Assembly: GCF_001438845.1 (NCBI RefSeq)
Contig: NZ_JQCL01000103.1
Span: 62,001-126,000 of the forward strand
Direction of reading: 5' to 3'
Origin: Lactiplantibacillus xiangfangensis
Lineage (GTDB): Bacteria > Bacillota > Bacilli > Lactobacillales > Lactobacillaceae
DNA length: 64,000 nucleotides
Positions 9,495 through 18,223 of this stretch are shown one piece after another. The position numbers and the translations under genes were made by a program. Under the pieces are notes generated by a model. It searched no databases, had not been told where the DNA came from, and saw only the letters and a program-made list of their open reading frames with translations. How positions within the stretch are numbered: position 1 is the stretch's first letter; each line of letters starts with the position of its first letter.

Positions 9495-10850
9495 GTGAAA
9501 GTAATTAAATTTGGTGGCAGTTCATTAGCCAGCAGTACCCAACTGCAAAAAGTCCTGTCGATCGTCGAAGCTGATGACCAGCGCAGATATGTGATTGTCT
9601 CGGCACCCGGTAAACGTTTCGATGGCGATACCAAAGTCACTGATTTGCTTATCCAGTATGCTCGCCAGACGATTCACCGTCAAGATGCGACGGCAACCGT
9701 TCAGGCCATTATTGACCGCTACGCAGAAATCGGACACGGATTTAACGTCCCTGAAGACCAGTTGACGCCCATTTTTGATACTATCCGCAACTTACCAAAC
9801 CAAACCTACGCGGATAACACGTATTTAATGGCCACGTTTAAAGCCCACGGGGAACGCCTTAACGCACAACTCGTTGCGGCCGTTTTCAAACAGTCCGGCT
9901 TAAACGCGCGTTACTTAGATCCTAAAGATGCGGGGATGGTGGTTACCGACGTTCCCGACGATGCCCAAATCATTGATAGTAGTTATACCCAATTAGCGCA
10001 ATGGGCAGACAGCAAACAGATCCTCGTGATTCCAGGCTTCTTCGCTTATAATCGCAACGGACAGATCTGTACGTTCTCACGCGGTGGCTCAGATATCACC
10101 GGGGCCATTATCGCTCGCGGTGTCCACGCTGACCTCTACGAAAACTTTACCGACGTTGACGCCATCTACTCAGTGAACCCGTCATTAGTTGACCAACCGG
10201 CCGCCATTTCCGAAATGACGTTCCGCGAAATGCGTGAATTATCCTACGCTGGCTTCTCCGTCTTCCACGATGAAGCGTTAATTCCTGCGATTCAAGGAAA
10301 CATCACGGTGAACGTTAAAAACACGAACCATCCAACGGCACCCGGAACGCTGATCAAGTCGACGCGCGAACCAAGCTCGCACTACCCCGTGACTGGGATT
10401 GCCAGTTCATCCAGCTTCTGTTCACTTTATTTACGGAAGTACTTGTTGAACAAGGAAGTCGGGTTAGGCCGCAAGATCTTAACCATCTTAGAAACGCATC
10501 ACATCAGTTATGAGCACATGCCTTCTGGGATCGATGACTTAACGATTATCTTCGATGAGCATCAACTGACCCCAGAACTTGAAAAAACATTGGTTGCTGA
10601 AATTTCAGCCGCCATTAATCCCGATGAAATCTACTTTACACACGACTATTCAATCCTAATGTTAGTCGGTGAAAGCATGCGTAACCGGGTCGGGATCATG
10701 TCCCGGGCCGCGACCGCACTGGCCGACCACAACATCAAGCTAATCATGGTCAACCAAGGCGCTAGTGAGATCTCCATCATGTTTGGGATTCACGACCGCG
10801 ATGCCGATCAAGCCGTCATCGCCTTGTACGATGAATTCTTTAAAAAATAA
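9495..10850 (+). CDS. Aspartate kinase
   Basis: This 451-residue enzyme phosphorylates aspartate in the first step toward lysine, diaminopimelate, threonine and methionine. The amino-acid kinase domain starts with KFGGSS at 5-10. It includes the loop FSRGGSDITGAIIARG and ends before two ACT-type regulatory segments in the last 150 residues (one around RKILTILETHHISYEH, one around RVGIMSRAATALADHNI). The layout resembles monofunctional YclM/LysC-III types. A GTG at 9495 follows AGGAG by 9 bases. It is a single-gene plus-strand unit amid minus-strand operons, with its own promoter and terminator. Which amino acid feeds back on it cannot be read from the sequence. Confidence 0.95.
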   Translation: MKVIKFGGSSLASSTQLQKVLSIVEADDQRRYVIVSAPGKRFDGDTKVTDLLIQYARQTIHRQDATATVQAIIDRYAEIGHGFNVPEDQLTPIFDTIRNLPNQTYADNTYLMATFKAHGERLNAQLVAAVFKQSGLNARYLDPKDAGMVVTDVPDDAQIIDSSYTQLAQWADSKQILVIPGFFAYNRNGQICTFSRGGSDITGAIIARGVHADLYENFTDVDAIYSVNPSLVDQPAAISEMTFREMRELSYAGFSVFHDEALIPAIQGNITVNVKNTNHPTAPGTLIKSTREPSSHYPVTGIASSSSFCSLYLRKYLLNKEVGLGRKILTILETHHISYEHMPSGIDDLTIIFDEHQLTPELEKTLVAEISAAINPDEIYFTHDYSILMLVGESMRNRVGIMSRAATALADHNIKLIMVNQGASEISIMFGIHDRDADQAVIALYDEFFKK

Positions 10851-10866
10851 ATGATTTAAATCCAGT

Positions 10867-10917
10867 TAAAAAAATGAACTTCAAGAAACAAATGATTTCT
10901 TGAAGTTCATTTTTTTG
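10867..10917. terminator. Bidirectional intrinsic terminator
   Basis: Stem ATGAACTTCAAGAAA / TTTCTTGAAGTTCAT (15 bp, perfect), flanked by A-runs on the left and T-runs on the right. It sits just after the aspartate kinase stop and can serve both strands. Confidence 0.92.
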
Positions 10918-10942
10918 TTTAAGTCTAAAGGCTGGAAAGTCA

Positions 10943-11400
10943 TAGAAACTGATACCAATGTTAATACTAACAAAATCGATAAACTTGTCGCTTCCGGCCG
11001 CCCATGATTTCATCTGCTGCGGCGACCGGACTAAGCCTGAAAAGCGGTCTTAGTCCTCGCTTGCAAGCCGCAAAACCACGTCTCGCAAGACGTCGGTGGC
11101 GTAAACCGGAAGTACACCGGTCAACGCCACTTTCGCGGCAGATTCATCATGGTCAACCTCCAGCTAAAGCGATCATTCTCTCAAAATTGATTTAGCTTGC
11201 TTTTAACCAGTCCTAGCGCAGCCGGCAGAACCAGCGGGCCGTGTCGGCACTGTTAGCTGGCGTTGTTTGCCAGGTTACAGTGCGGGGCGACTTGAAAGAC
11301 TCGTTCTTTGAGGCTTTCAAGCGAGGCGGAAGACCGTTCTTTGTCTGCAGCCGACCCCATGGCCCACTGATTCTGCCGGCGAAGCGATGAAAAATCCTAT
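10943..11400. repeat. Double-cloverleaf repeat, copy A
   Basis: Full copy of a dispersed structured element, in the convergent gap between the kinase and transporter genes. Left domain: closing helix CCATGAT 11002-11008 / ATCATGG 11146-11152 and ATCTGCTGCG 11012-11021 / CGCGGCAGAT 11134-11143. Its arms are GGACTAAG / CTTAGTCC (11028-11056), CTTGCAAG / CTCGCAAG (11060-11089) and GTGGCGT / ACGCCAC (11096-11130). Right domain: closing helix GCCGGCAGAA 11221-11230 / TTCTGCCGGC 11371-11380. Its arms are GCACTGT / ACAGTGC (11247-11283), CTTGAAAG / CTTTCAAG (11291-11321) and AGAC / GTCT (11331-11346). A hairpin AGCTAA…TTAGCT lies between the domains. No protein is encoded. Identity unknown to me. 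Confidence 0.85.
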
Positions 11401-11467
11401 TTTTGATATGACAACATCGGAATAAGTTAATTATCAGTAACTAATTGTATGACACAAAACTACTGAC

Positions 11468-12313
11468 CTAGTTTTCAACCTTCTGATTACCAAACCACTT
11501 ACGGTTAATTTTATCCAACGTTCCGTTAGCTTTTAACGTCTTCAGGCCATCGTTGATTTTGCGTTTCATGGTCTTATCACCCTTACGCATCCCAACCGCG
11601 AAGTCTTCCGTTTGGAAAGTCCCCGGCGTCTCGTTGTAGTCGGCTGAATTAGCTTCGTGCTTGATGTAGTAGTTGGCATAAACGCTATCGATTAACAACC
11701 CTTGAATCCGCCCCGCGTTCAAATCTAAAAACGCGTTGGTAAACGTATCGTATTGGATCGGCGTCTTCTTCGCAATCTTATCCTTCAACACTTTAGGATT
11801 ATTTTCGAGCGACTCGTAACCAGAAGAACCTGATTGCGCGCCTAACGTCTTACCCGTCATATCATTGAAAGAATTGATCTTATTCTTCTTTAACGAAACC
11901 AGAATCTGCTTATTCTTCAAGTACGTATTGCTAAAGGCAACGACCTTTTCACGTTGCGGGTTCTTGGTATACCCGTTCCAGATTAGGTCGATCGTCCCAT
12001 TACGCAATTCCGTTGCATTCATTGACCAATCAATCGTTTGAAAGCTGATTTTAATGCCGTATAGCTTGAAGACTGCCCGGGCAAGGTCAATATCATAACC
12101 TTCAAGTTTCCCGGATTTTTCACGGAAGCCCATCGGAACAAAGCTGTCGTCTAAGCCAACGACAACCGTGCCGCGCTTCTTAATTTTTGACCAGGTATCC
12201 TGCGTGTCAGCCCGCTTCGTGACGCTTTCGCCACAACCACTGAGTGTGCCGGCCACCCCAATTAACATCACTAAAAGTAAACTAAGTGAAATAAGTCGTT
12301 TCTTTAATTTCAA
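11468..12313 (-). CDS. Amino-acid ABC transporter substrate-binding lipoprotein (probable histidine uptake)
   Basis: This 281-residue extracellular solute-binding protein of the polar amino-acid family has a signal peptide with the lipobox LSGC near residues 24-27, so it should be lipid-anchored. Family blocks include VVVGLDDSFVPMGFREKSGKLEGYDIDLARAV (given here as VVVGLDDSF and GYDIDLARA) and the C-terminal LKANGTLDKINRKWFG. The start is set at a TTG (12313) because AGGGGGTG lies 6 bases before it; a GTG at 12322 is in frame but overlaps that site. It is the last gene of the permease-ATPase-binding protein operon. Histidine is suggested only by the T-box specifier in the leader. Confidence 0.88.
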   Translation of the reverse strand: MKLKKRLISLSLLLVMLIGVAGTLSGCGESVTKRADTQDTWSKIKKRGTVVVGLDDSFVPMGFREKSGKLEGYDIDLARAVFKLYGIKISFQTIDWSMNATELRNGTIDLIWNGYTKNPQREKVVAFSNTYLKNKQILVSLKKNKINSFNDMTGKTLGAQSGSSGYESLENNPKVLKDKIAKKTPIQYDTFTNAFLDLNAGRIQGLLIDSVYANYYIKHEANSADYNETPGTFQTEDFAVGMRKGDKTMKRKINDGLKTLKANGTLDKINRKWFGNQKVEN

Positions 12314-12325
12314 TCGCCGCACCCC

Positions 12326-12964
12326 CTACGCTTTGTTTGGTTCAACGTGGAACATTTCATCCGCAATGTTTTCTGCAAACGTCAAATCATGAGTCACGAC
12401 GATTTGCGTCATACCATCTGCCTTTAAGCCCATAATCAACTTTTCAACTTCTTGACGAAGGTTCGGGTCTAATGCGGACGTCGGTTCGTCGTAGCATAAG
12501 ACGTTTGGTTTCATGGCAAGGGCCCGTGCAATTGCGACCCGTTGCTTTTGCCCACCCGATAGTTCGTATGGGTATTGGTCAGCGTGATCGGCCAAGTTCA
12601 ACCGGGTTAGTAAGGCCATGGCCTGCTTTTGAGCTTCGTCCGCGGACTGCTTTAAAACCATGGTTGGCGCTAACGTAATGTTTTGCATCACCGTCAAATT
12701 AGGGAATAATTCAAAGTTCTGGAAAACGACCCCGATGACACTCTCATTGGTCCGGTTCGTGTACGGATCAAAGGGCTGTCCGTCAATGAAGAATTCGCCC
12801 GCGTTGACCTTTTCCAAACCGGTAATACAACGTAATAACGTCGTCTTACCAGCCCCGGAAGGTCCAACGATACTCAGAACTTCGCCATCTTTAACTTTTA
12901 AATTCAGCTGATCAATAATCGTCTTGTTTCCAAAACGCTTGGTAATATTTTTAAGTTCTAACAT
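12326..12964 (-). CDS. Amino-acid ABC transporter ATP-binding protein
   Basis: This 212-residue cytoplasmic ATPase drives the adjacent permease. Walker A GPSGAGKTT is near residue 34, the Q-loop lies in VFQNFELF, the signature is LSGGQKQR, Walker B VLCYDEPTSALDP follows, and the switch His is in VTHDL. It is slightly shorter than the usual 240 residues at the C-terminus but keeps all catalytic motifs. It lies 12 bases after the permease gene and 12 bases before the binding-protein gene, giving a tight three-gene operon. Confidence 0.95.
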   Translation of the reverse strand: MLELKNITKRFGNKTIIDQLNLKVKDGEVLSIVGPSGAGKTTLLRCITGLEKVNAGEFFIDGQPFDPYTNRTNESVIGVVFQNFELFPNLTVMQNITLAPTMVLKQSADEAQKQAMALLTRLNLADHADQYPYELSGGQKQRVAIARALAMKPNVLCYDEPTSALDPNLRQEVEKLIMGLKADGMTQIVVTHDLTFAENIADEMFHVEPNKA

Positions 12965-12976
12965 ATTGCGACCTCC

Positions 12977-13618
12977 CTATTTCCAGTAACTGTAGTGTTT
13001 TTCGATTCGGCCAAGCACAAACGTGGTCACGGCCGTTAGTAGCAAGTAGATAACCCCAACTAAGACCAGTGGGACTAACGTGACGTCACGCGCTGTCGCG
13101 ACGTTTCCGGCACGAAGCAGGTCGCCCAACCCAATCACGTAAACCAACGAGGAATCTTTAACCAAGTTAATGACTTCGTTCCCAACTGAAGGTAACACAA
13201 TCTTGATCACTTGCGGAATCACGATTTTACGAATCGTCTGACCGTAACTTAACCGTAAGACCCGGGCACTTTCGTACTGACCATTATCGATCGATTGCAG
13301 GCCGCCCCGGAAGATTTCGGCAAAGTAAGCAGCGTAGTTTAAGATAAACGCAAACAACGCGGCGTAGTAACGGGGAAAAACAATGCCAATTAATGGTAGT
13401 CCGTAGAAGACGAAGATTAATTGAAGTAATAATGGGGTCCCCCGCATCAACCAAACGTAGAAATGCAACAGCCACTGAAGCGGCTTAATGTTTGAAATCA
13501 ATCCTAGACCAACGACCAGTCCTAACGGTAGTGATCCAATCAACGTCCAAATGAAAATCTTTAGCGTCATGCCGGCGCCTGATACTAATGATGGCAAAAT
13601 CTCTAAAATATAGTGCAT
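12977..13618 (-). CDS. Amino-acid ABC transporter permease
   Basis: The 213-residue membrane protein has about five helices. The cytoplasmic EAA loop is clear (EIFRGGLQSIDNGQYESARVL), which docks on the ATPase. The N-terminal TLKIFIWTLIGSLPLGLVVG segment is typical of the HisM/GlnP permease family. It is the first gene after the T-box leader, with AGGAGG 7 bases before the ATG. The operon is therefore switched by uncharged tRNA, most likely tRNA-His. Confidence 0.94.
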   Translation of the reverse strand: MHYILEILPSLVSGAGMTLKIFIWTLIGSLPLGLVVGLGLISNIKPLQWLLHFYVWLMRGTPLLLQLIFVFYGLPLIGIVFPRYYAALFAFILNYAAYFAEIFRGGLQSIDNGQYESARVLRLSYGQTIRKIVIPQVIKIVLPSVGNEVINLVKDSSLVYVIGLGDLLRAGNVATARDVTLVPLVLVGVIYLLLTAVTTFVLGRIEKHYSYWK

Positions 13619-13644
13619 ATGCTTTCCCTCCTAATTTTAAGCAA

Positions 13645-13751
13645 CAAAAAAGTCCCCTCAAGATCCAATGATCTTAAGAGGACGTCTACGCGCGGTTCCA
13701 CCTCACTTCGCAGCAACTTCACAGTCACTGCCTCAGGGAGTTTAGTGATAA
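13645..13751 (-). promoter_or_regulatory. Second T-box antiterminator/terminator module (no Stem I of its own)
   Basis: Directly downstream of the first T-box terminator the leader carries another conserved T-box core (AGGTGGAACCGCG on the minus strand, 13691-13703). A second terminator follows (stem GATCTTAAGAGGAC / GTCCCCTCAAGATC-like arms, T-tract at 13646-13651). Only about 48 bases separate terminator 1 from this core, too few for a specifier stem, so both modules must use the single Stem I upstream. Bases 13737-13751 are perfectly complementary to 13849-13863. Confidence 0.85.
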
Positions 13752-14005
13752 TAAAAAAATCGTCCTTAGGCCAACAGCCTAAGAGGACGATTTCATCGCG
13801 GTTCCACCTCATGTTCATCAGTGGCTCACACCACTGAACTCAACGAGTTTATCACTAAACTCCGCCGCTAACGAGGCCACCCGGGATAGCTTACTAACTT
13901 CAGCTACCCAACTCGCAGATGTGTTTCGTTTACGTTAAGGATCGTCTTTCCACCACCGACGACTCGCTGGACATCTCAACGTCAACTACTCTTCTGTTCT
14001 TTGTT
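13752..14005 (-). promoter_or_regulatory. T-box leader of the amino-acid transporter operon, probable His specifier
   Basis: This is a full T-box riboswitch on the minus strand. Stem I has lower helix CAGA/TCTG, the AGAGTA motif on the 5' side of the specifier loop, and GAAACACA on its 3' side. The apical loop is GGTGGTGGAAA. The antiterminator core AGGTGGAACCGCG lies at 13797-13809 and a strong terminator at 13752-13792. Aligning the loop with the Val and Met T-boxes in this window (codon, one purine, then lower helix) gives CAC, a His codon. Reading AAC (Asn) is the main alternative. Binding of uncharged tRNA should allow readthrough. Confidence 0.85.
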
Positions 14006-14021
14006 TTTTAATGTTGCTCTC

Positions 14022-14050
14022 ATAATAATCGAATTCATGACAGCCGTCAA
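14022..14050 (-). promoter_or_regulatory. Promoter of the T-box-controlled transporter operon
   Basis: −35 TTGACG (14045-14050) and −10 TATTAT (14022-14027) with a 17-base spacer on the minus strand. It lies just past the minD stop and upstream of Stem I. Confidence 0.82.
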
Positions 14051-14057
14051 GTCTTTT

Positions 14058-14864
14058 TTACTTGTTACGGTGAAAAATCCCCGTAATCCGTGACCACATG
14101 CCAGGCTTTTGCACCTCAATGTTCATCAACGGGACCGTCTCGCCTTCCAAACGACGGGCAATGTTTCGATACCCTTGTGACGCCGAATTCTTCGGATCTA
14201 AAACGATGGGTTCACCGTTGTTAGAAGTCCGAATAACCGCATCATCATCAAAAACAATCCCTAAAAGATCGATTGACAGATGGTGGGTAATTTCGTCGAT
14301 ATCCATCGTTTCGCCATCCTGCATCATCCGCCGGCGAATCCGGTTAATGACTAAGCGCGGCGCTTCTGCCAATGGGTATTGTTCCAAAAGCCCAACGACC
14401 CGGTCAGCATCGCGAATCGCTGAAATTTCTGGCGTTGACACAATAATCGCTGCGTCGGCACCCGCAATCGCGTTCATAAACCCTTGCTCAATTCCGGCTG
14501 GACAATCCAGTAAGACGTAGTCAAAGTCGGGCTTCAATTCATCAACGATTGAACGCACTTGATCAGGATTCAACGCGTCTTTATCCGCATTTTGTGCTGC
14601 TGGTAATAGGAATAATAAATCATCGAACCGTTTATCCTTAACTAGGGCTTGCCGCAATTGCGCCCGGCCACCAGCAACATCAACGATATCGTAGAGAATC
14701 CGATTATCCAATCCTAAGATGACATCTAAGTTACGCAAACCAATATCTAAGTCTACGAGACAAACCTTTTTGCCCATTAAGGCTAAGGCCGTCCCCAAAT
14801 TGGCCGTGGTCGTTGTTTTACCAACACCACCCTTGCCAGAAGTAATGACAATAGCTTTTCCCAT
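14058..14864 (-). CDS. minD: Septum site-determining ATPase MinD
   Basis: This 268-residue ParA-type ATPase binds the membrane and MinC to keep FtsZ rings away from wrong sites. The deviant Walker A motif GKGGVGKTT is at about 10-18. The block DCPAGIEQGFMNAI and the C-terminal amphipathic helix (SRITGIFHRNK) for membrane attachment are visible. The ATG at 14864 is preferred over a TTG three bases earlier because of GGAGGA spacing. Its A is shared with the minC TGA stop (TGATG), which implies translational coupling. Confidence 0.97.
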   Translation of the reverse strand: MGKAIVITSGKGGVGKTTTTANLGTALALMGKKVCLVDLDIGLRNLDVILGLDNRILYDIVDVAGGRAQLRQALVKDKRFDDLLFLLPAAQNADKDALNPDQVRSIVDELKPDFDYVLLDCPAGIEQGFMNAIAGADAAIIVSTPEISAIRDADRVVGLLEQYPLAEAPRLVINRIRRRMMQDGETMDIDEITHHLSIDLLGIVFDDDAVIRTSNNGEPIVLDPKNSASQGYRNIARRLEGETVPLMNIEVQKPGMWSRITGIFHRNK

Positions 14865-15532
14865 CAAATATGTCCTCCATTCCGAGTAAATAACTTCGGT
14901 CGTACCCGTTTCAATTGATCTAACGGCTGGTAATCTAAAGCCTGAATGTCATTAATATAAACAACGTTCGTACCGGCGACGATTTTATCGGGATCCACGA
15001 GTTCTAACAATTCGCCGACCCGTACACGGGGAACCGTGGTCAACGCACTAACAATAACGGCATCATTATGATCAGGATAACCAGCTTCCATAATTCCAGA
15101 AACTTCCCCCATCACAAAGATACTACCAGTTGCGCGCAAAACGCCACCTTCGTGAATTTTACCGAAGAATAACACGTCTCCGGTAATCGAAACCACCTGA
15201 CCATTACGAATAATCTGATTGACTAAGTGAACCGTGTTGCGTTCAACCATCGCCAGCGCATCGGACGTTAAAATCACGTCAGCCGTCAGCTTATGAATGC
15301 TGAACAATGGGTAACGCTGTACCAATTGGGTGACCTGCTGATTTTGCTCAGCAGTCAACAGTCGGCCTTCCGTACCCATATCAAACGAAATCCGCTCATC
15401 AGTCGTGTTATCCACCTGTAACCGGTCAAGCAAAGTTTTGAGATCAATCATGATGGTATCAAAACTGGCTGCTTGTCGAAAAATCAACTCGTAACCGTCA
15501 TTACTAGCTTTTAAAACCACACTTTGCTGCAT
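14864..15532 (-). CDS. minC: Septum site-determining protein MinC
   Basis: This 222-residue FtsZ-assembly inhibitor acts with MinD. The N-terminal domain (about 1-95) is variable. The C-terminal beta-helix (about 105-205) has the family repeats NGQVVSITGDVLFFGKIHEGG (seen as GDVLFFGKIHEGG), RATGSIFVMGEVSGI and AGYPDHNDAVI. It follows mreD in the mreBCD-minCD block found in many bacilli, and its stop overlaps the minD start by one base. Confidence 0.95.
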   Translation of the reverse strand: MQQSVVLKASNDGYELIFRQAASFDTIMIDLKTLLDRLQVDNTTDERISFDMGTEGRLLTAEQNQQVTQLVQRYPLFSIHKLTADVILTSDALAMVERNTVHLVNQIIRNGQVVSITGDVLFFGKIHEGGVLRATGSIFVMGEVSGIMEAGYPDHNDAVIVSALTTVPRVRVGELLELVDPDKIVAGTNVVYINDIQALDYQPLDQLKRVRPKLFTRNGGHI

Positions 15533-15553
15533 GTTAGAATTCCTTTCTGCCGA

Positions 15554-16072
15554 CTAATTTACGCTAAGGTACAACCGGCGCATCGGGTAATACGCAATGA
15601 CAAAAATGGCCAGGTTGACCGCAATTGTCGGTCCTAAAGTGAAGACCGCAAAGTCAGCTAAATTACTATTGATCACGTGACCCATGCTATACCAAATGTA
15701 CGCGAAGGCCTCAACAATTGTCAAATTAATAATGTAAACCATTAGAAGTGTCAGAAAGTTCAGATCCAACCATGGTTTAATTTGCCGACAGAGGTAAACC
15801 ACTAATGGTAATGCAATCATGTAGACGCCAATGATACCGGTATAGTACCAGTCAAAGACTAATCCCACAAACGTCGACCAAATTCCAATGGCTAAGTCGT
15901 CACGATCGTCCAAAAAGATCGCAAAAATCAACCACAATAAGACGAGGTGTAAAACGCTCGTGTAGGGATACGAAAATAAGTGACCCGCAAATACATTGGA
16001 CAGCGAGCCATCCAAGAACAGGGCAATAAATAACCCAATTGGAAAAATGATTTTTAAACGTGAGTATCGCAA
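15554..16072 (-). CDS. mreD: Rod shape-determining protein MreD
   Basis: This polytopic membrane protein of 172 residues belongs to the elongasome and partners MreC and RodA. About five hydrophobic segments are seen, with the family motif D-W-Y-Y-T-G-I-I-G near the middle. The start is a TTG at 16072 because GGGAGG lies 7 bases before it. A longer frame to 16099 would overlap the end of mreC and lacks a ribosome-binding site. The gap after the mreC stop is 13 bases. Confidence 0.9.
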   Translation of the reverse strand: MRYSRLKIIFPIGLFIALFLDGSLSNVFAGHLFSYPYTSVLHLVLLWLIFAIFLDDRDDLAIGIWSTFVGLVFDWYYTGIIGVYMIALPLVVYLCRQIKPWLDLNFLTLLMVYIINLTIVEAFAYIWYSMGHVINSNLADFAVFTLGPTIAVNLAIFVIAYYPMRRLYLSVN

Positions 16073-16085
16073 CGTCGTGCCTCCC

Positions 16086-16931
16086 TTACTGTTCGGCAAC
16101 CGTCACGACGGTTAAATCGCTCAAGTCAGCCGCAGGTGTAATTTCAACTTCAGAAGCCAAGCCGTAATCGTCCTGCTTAACACTTGCGACGGTCCCAACA
16201 TACAAGCCCTTAGGTGTCGTTCCGCCTAACCCAGAAGTGACCACTTTGTCGCCCTTCTTGATTTTAACGTTCGACGTCACAGAACCCATTTCAAGCAAAT
16301 CGTTGCTCTTGTCATAGCCTGAAATAATCCCGTTAACTGACTTGCCAGATTTATTAGTAATCTGAACAGCAAATTTATTAGCCGTTGAACTCGTATTAGA
16401 AACTAGTTCAACCTTGGCATTCGTCTGGTTAACTTCAGCAACCCGACCAATCAAGCCAGACTGCGACATGACGGGCATGTTCTTTTTGATCCCAGCAGTG
16501 GCCCCTTTTGAAATGACCAACTGATTCATCCAAGAAGAAGGTGTCCGGGTCAAAACGTTCGCCGTGACACTCGTATAGTCTGACAACGAATTATTTAACT
16601 TGAGTTCCTTACGCAGTTGCTTGTTTTCTGCACTAGTTGTTTGCGCATTAACTTTAGCTTGCGCAAGCTGATCCACTTGTTTCTTTAACTTTTGATTTTC
16701 TTGGTAAGTATTCAAGAGATCCGAAACCGAATTAGTCGCGCCTTGTAACCCGTTAACGGGTAACGCAACGACCCGGTCAACCGCCCCCGCCACGTCGTTC
16801 CCAAATTGTTGGATCAACGGTGGCGTAGACTTCCGATCACGAATGGCTACCGACACACTCATCAAACCGAAACTGATAATCAACACAATAATGGCGATAA
16901 CCAGTTTACGGTTAGAGAAAAACTTTTGCAT
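16086..16931 (-). CDS. mreC: Rod shape-determining protein MreC
   Basis: The 281-residue protein has one N-terminal membrane helix (about 10-30), a coiled coil (about 70-110; NQKLKKQVDQLAQAKVN) and a C-terminal extracellular beta-rich domain (GLIGRVAEVN, GDKVVTSGLGGTTPKGL). MreC scaffolds cell-wall elongation enzymes outside the membrane. It lies between mreB and mreD in one operon. GGGGG precedes the ATG. Confidence 0.96.
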   Translation of the reverse strand: MQKFFSNRKLVIAIIVLIISFGLMSVSVAIRDRKSTPPLIQQFGNDVAGAVDRVVALPVNGLQGATNSVSDLLNTYQENQKLKKQVDQLAQAKVNAQTTSAENKQLRKELKLNNSLSDYTSVTANVLTRTPSSWMNQLVISKGATAGIKKNMPVMSQSGLIGRVAEVNQTNAKVELVSNTSSTANKFAVQITNKSGKSVNGIISGYDKSNDLLEMGSVTSNVKIKKGDKVVTSGLGGTTPKGLYVGTVASVKQDDYGLASEVEITPAADLSDLTVVTVAEQ

Positions 16932-17001
16932 AATGAACCCCCGGTCGAAAATTCAAATATTTAACAATAAATAAGCGGGAAGATGTCTTCCCGCTCACCT
17001 G

Positions 17002-18015
17002 TTATCGCTTTTTCATAACATCGATGCTCTTAAGTGATTCGCCTGTCCCAACGGCCACACAATCAAGGGGTTCGTTAGCGATGAAAACTGGAACTTTAGT
17101 TTCATCCGCAATCACTTCGGAAAGATTCTTCAATAAGGCGCCACCACCGGTTAAAACAATCCCGTGGTCAATGACGTCAGAGGCAATTTCTGGCGAAGTT
17201 TCTTCAAGCGTTTCCTTAATTGCTGAAATGATTTCTGAGACAATTTCTTGAATCGCTTCAGCGACATCAACCGCTGAAATTTCAACTGTTTTTGGCAATC
17301 CTGATAAGAGGTCACGGCCCCGAATCGTTGAACCTTCAATATCTTCAGCTGCTTCAAGTGAAGCAGAACCAACATCGATCTTCAACTGTTCAGCAGTCCG
17401 TTCCCCAATCAAGAGATTGAATTTTTGACGAACGTGATAAATGATCGAATCATCGATCTTGTCACCAGCCATCCGAATCGAACGACTTGAGACGATCCCA
17501 CCTAAGGAGATGGTCGCAACATCCGTCGTCCCACCACCAATGTCTACAACCATGCTACCGGTTGGATCCATAACTGGTAAACCGGCACCAATTGCTGCAG
17601 CAAATGGTTCTTCAATAACGTAAGCGTCACGTGCACCCGCAACCCGCGTTGCATCGATCACGGCCCGCTTTTCAACTTCAGTTACACCGCTTGGCACACA
17701 AACCATGACGTATGGCTTACCGTTTGAACGGCCCAAAGTCTTTTGAATAAAGTACTTCATCATAGCAACAGTGGTGTCGTAATCGGCAATAACCCCATCC
17801 TTCATTGGCCGAATCGCCACAATACTTGCTGGTGTACGTCCAATCATATCCCGAGCCTCTGACCCAACGGATACGATTTCACCAGTCTTCGTGTTCTTCG
17901 CAACCACGGATGGTTCTCGTAATACGATGCCCTTGCCGTCAACGTAAACTATCGTGTTGGCTGTACCGAGATCGATCCCGATATTCTTTGTCCCAAATCC
18001 GAACACTACATTCAT
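17002..18015 (-). CDS. mreB: Rod shape-determining actin homologue MreB
   Basis: This 337-residue bacterial actin polymerises under the membrane and directs side-wall synthesis. The ATP-binding phosphate-1 motif GIDLGTANT lies near the N-terminus, the phosphate-2 motif [10 protein letters not shown] in the middle, and the adenosine motif [11 protein letters not shown] near the end. A paralogue, Mbl, is encoded at 53.6 kb. It is the first gene of mreB-mreC-mreD-minC-minD. An AAGGG site precedes the ATG. Confidence 0.97.
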   Translation of the reverse strand: MNVVFGFGTKNIGIDLGTANTIVYVDGKGIVLREPSVVAKNTKTGEIVSVGSEARDMIGRTPASIVAIRPMKDGVIADYDTTVAMMKYFIQKTLGRSNGKPYVMVCVPSGVTEVEKRAVIDATRVAGARDAYVIEEPFAAAIGAGLPVMDPTGSMVVDIGGGTTDVATISLGGIVSSRSIRMAGDKIDDSIIYHVRQKFNLLIGERTAEQLKIDVGSASLEAAEDIEGSTIRGRDLLSGLPKTVEISAVDVAEAIQEIVSEIISAIKETLEETSPEIASDVIDHGIVLTGGGALLKNLSEVIADETKVPVFIANEPLDCVAVGTGESLKSIDVMKKR

Positions 18016-18223
18016 CCCTTCATTAATTACAAATTTAATTTTTTATTAGTCATAATAGTAAGTATTATAGCATAATCACACGGCATTAAAAATCCTGCCT
18101 GAATCATAGCATACCGTAATTTGTTAAAAAATACAGTCCCACTATTTAACTTAGATAAAATTTAACAAAAAACGTGGTCAAGCCGGATAAACATCCGCCC
18201 TAACCCCGTTATTTTACCACATT

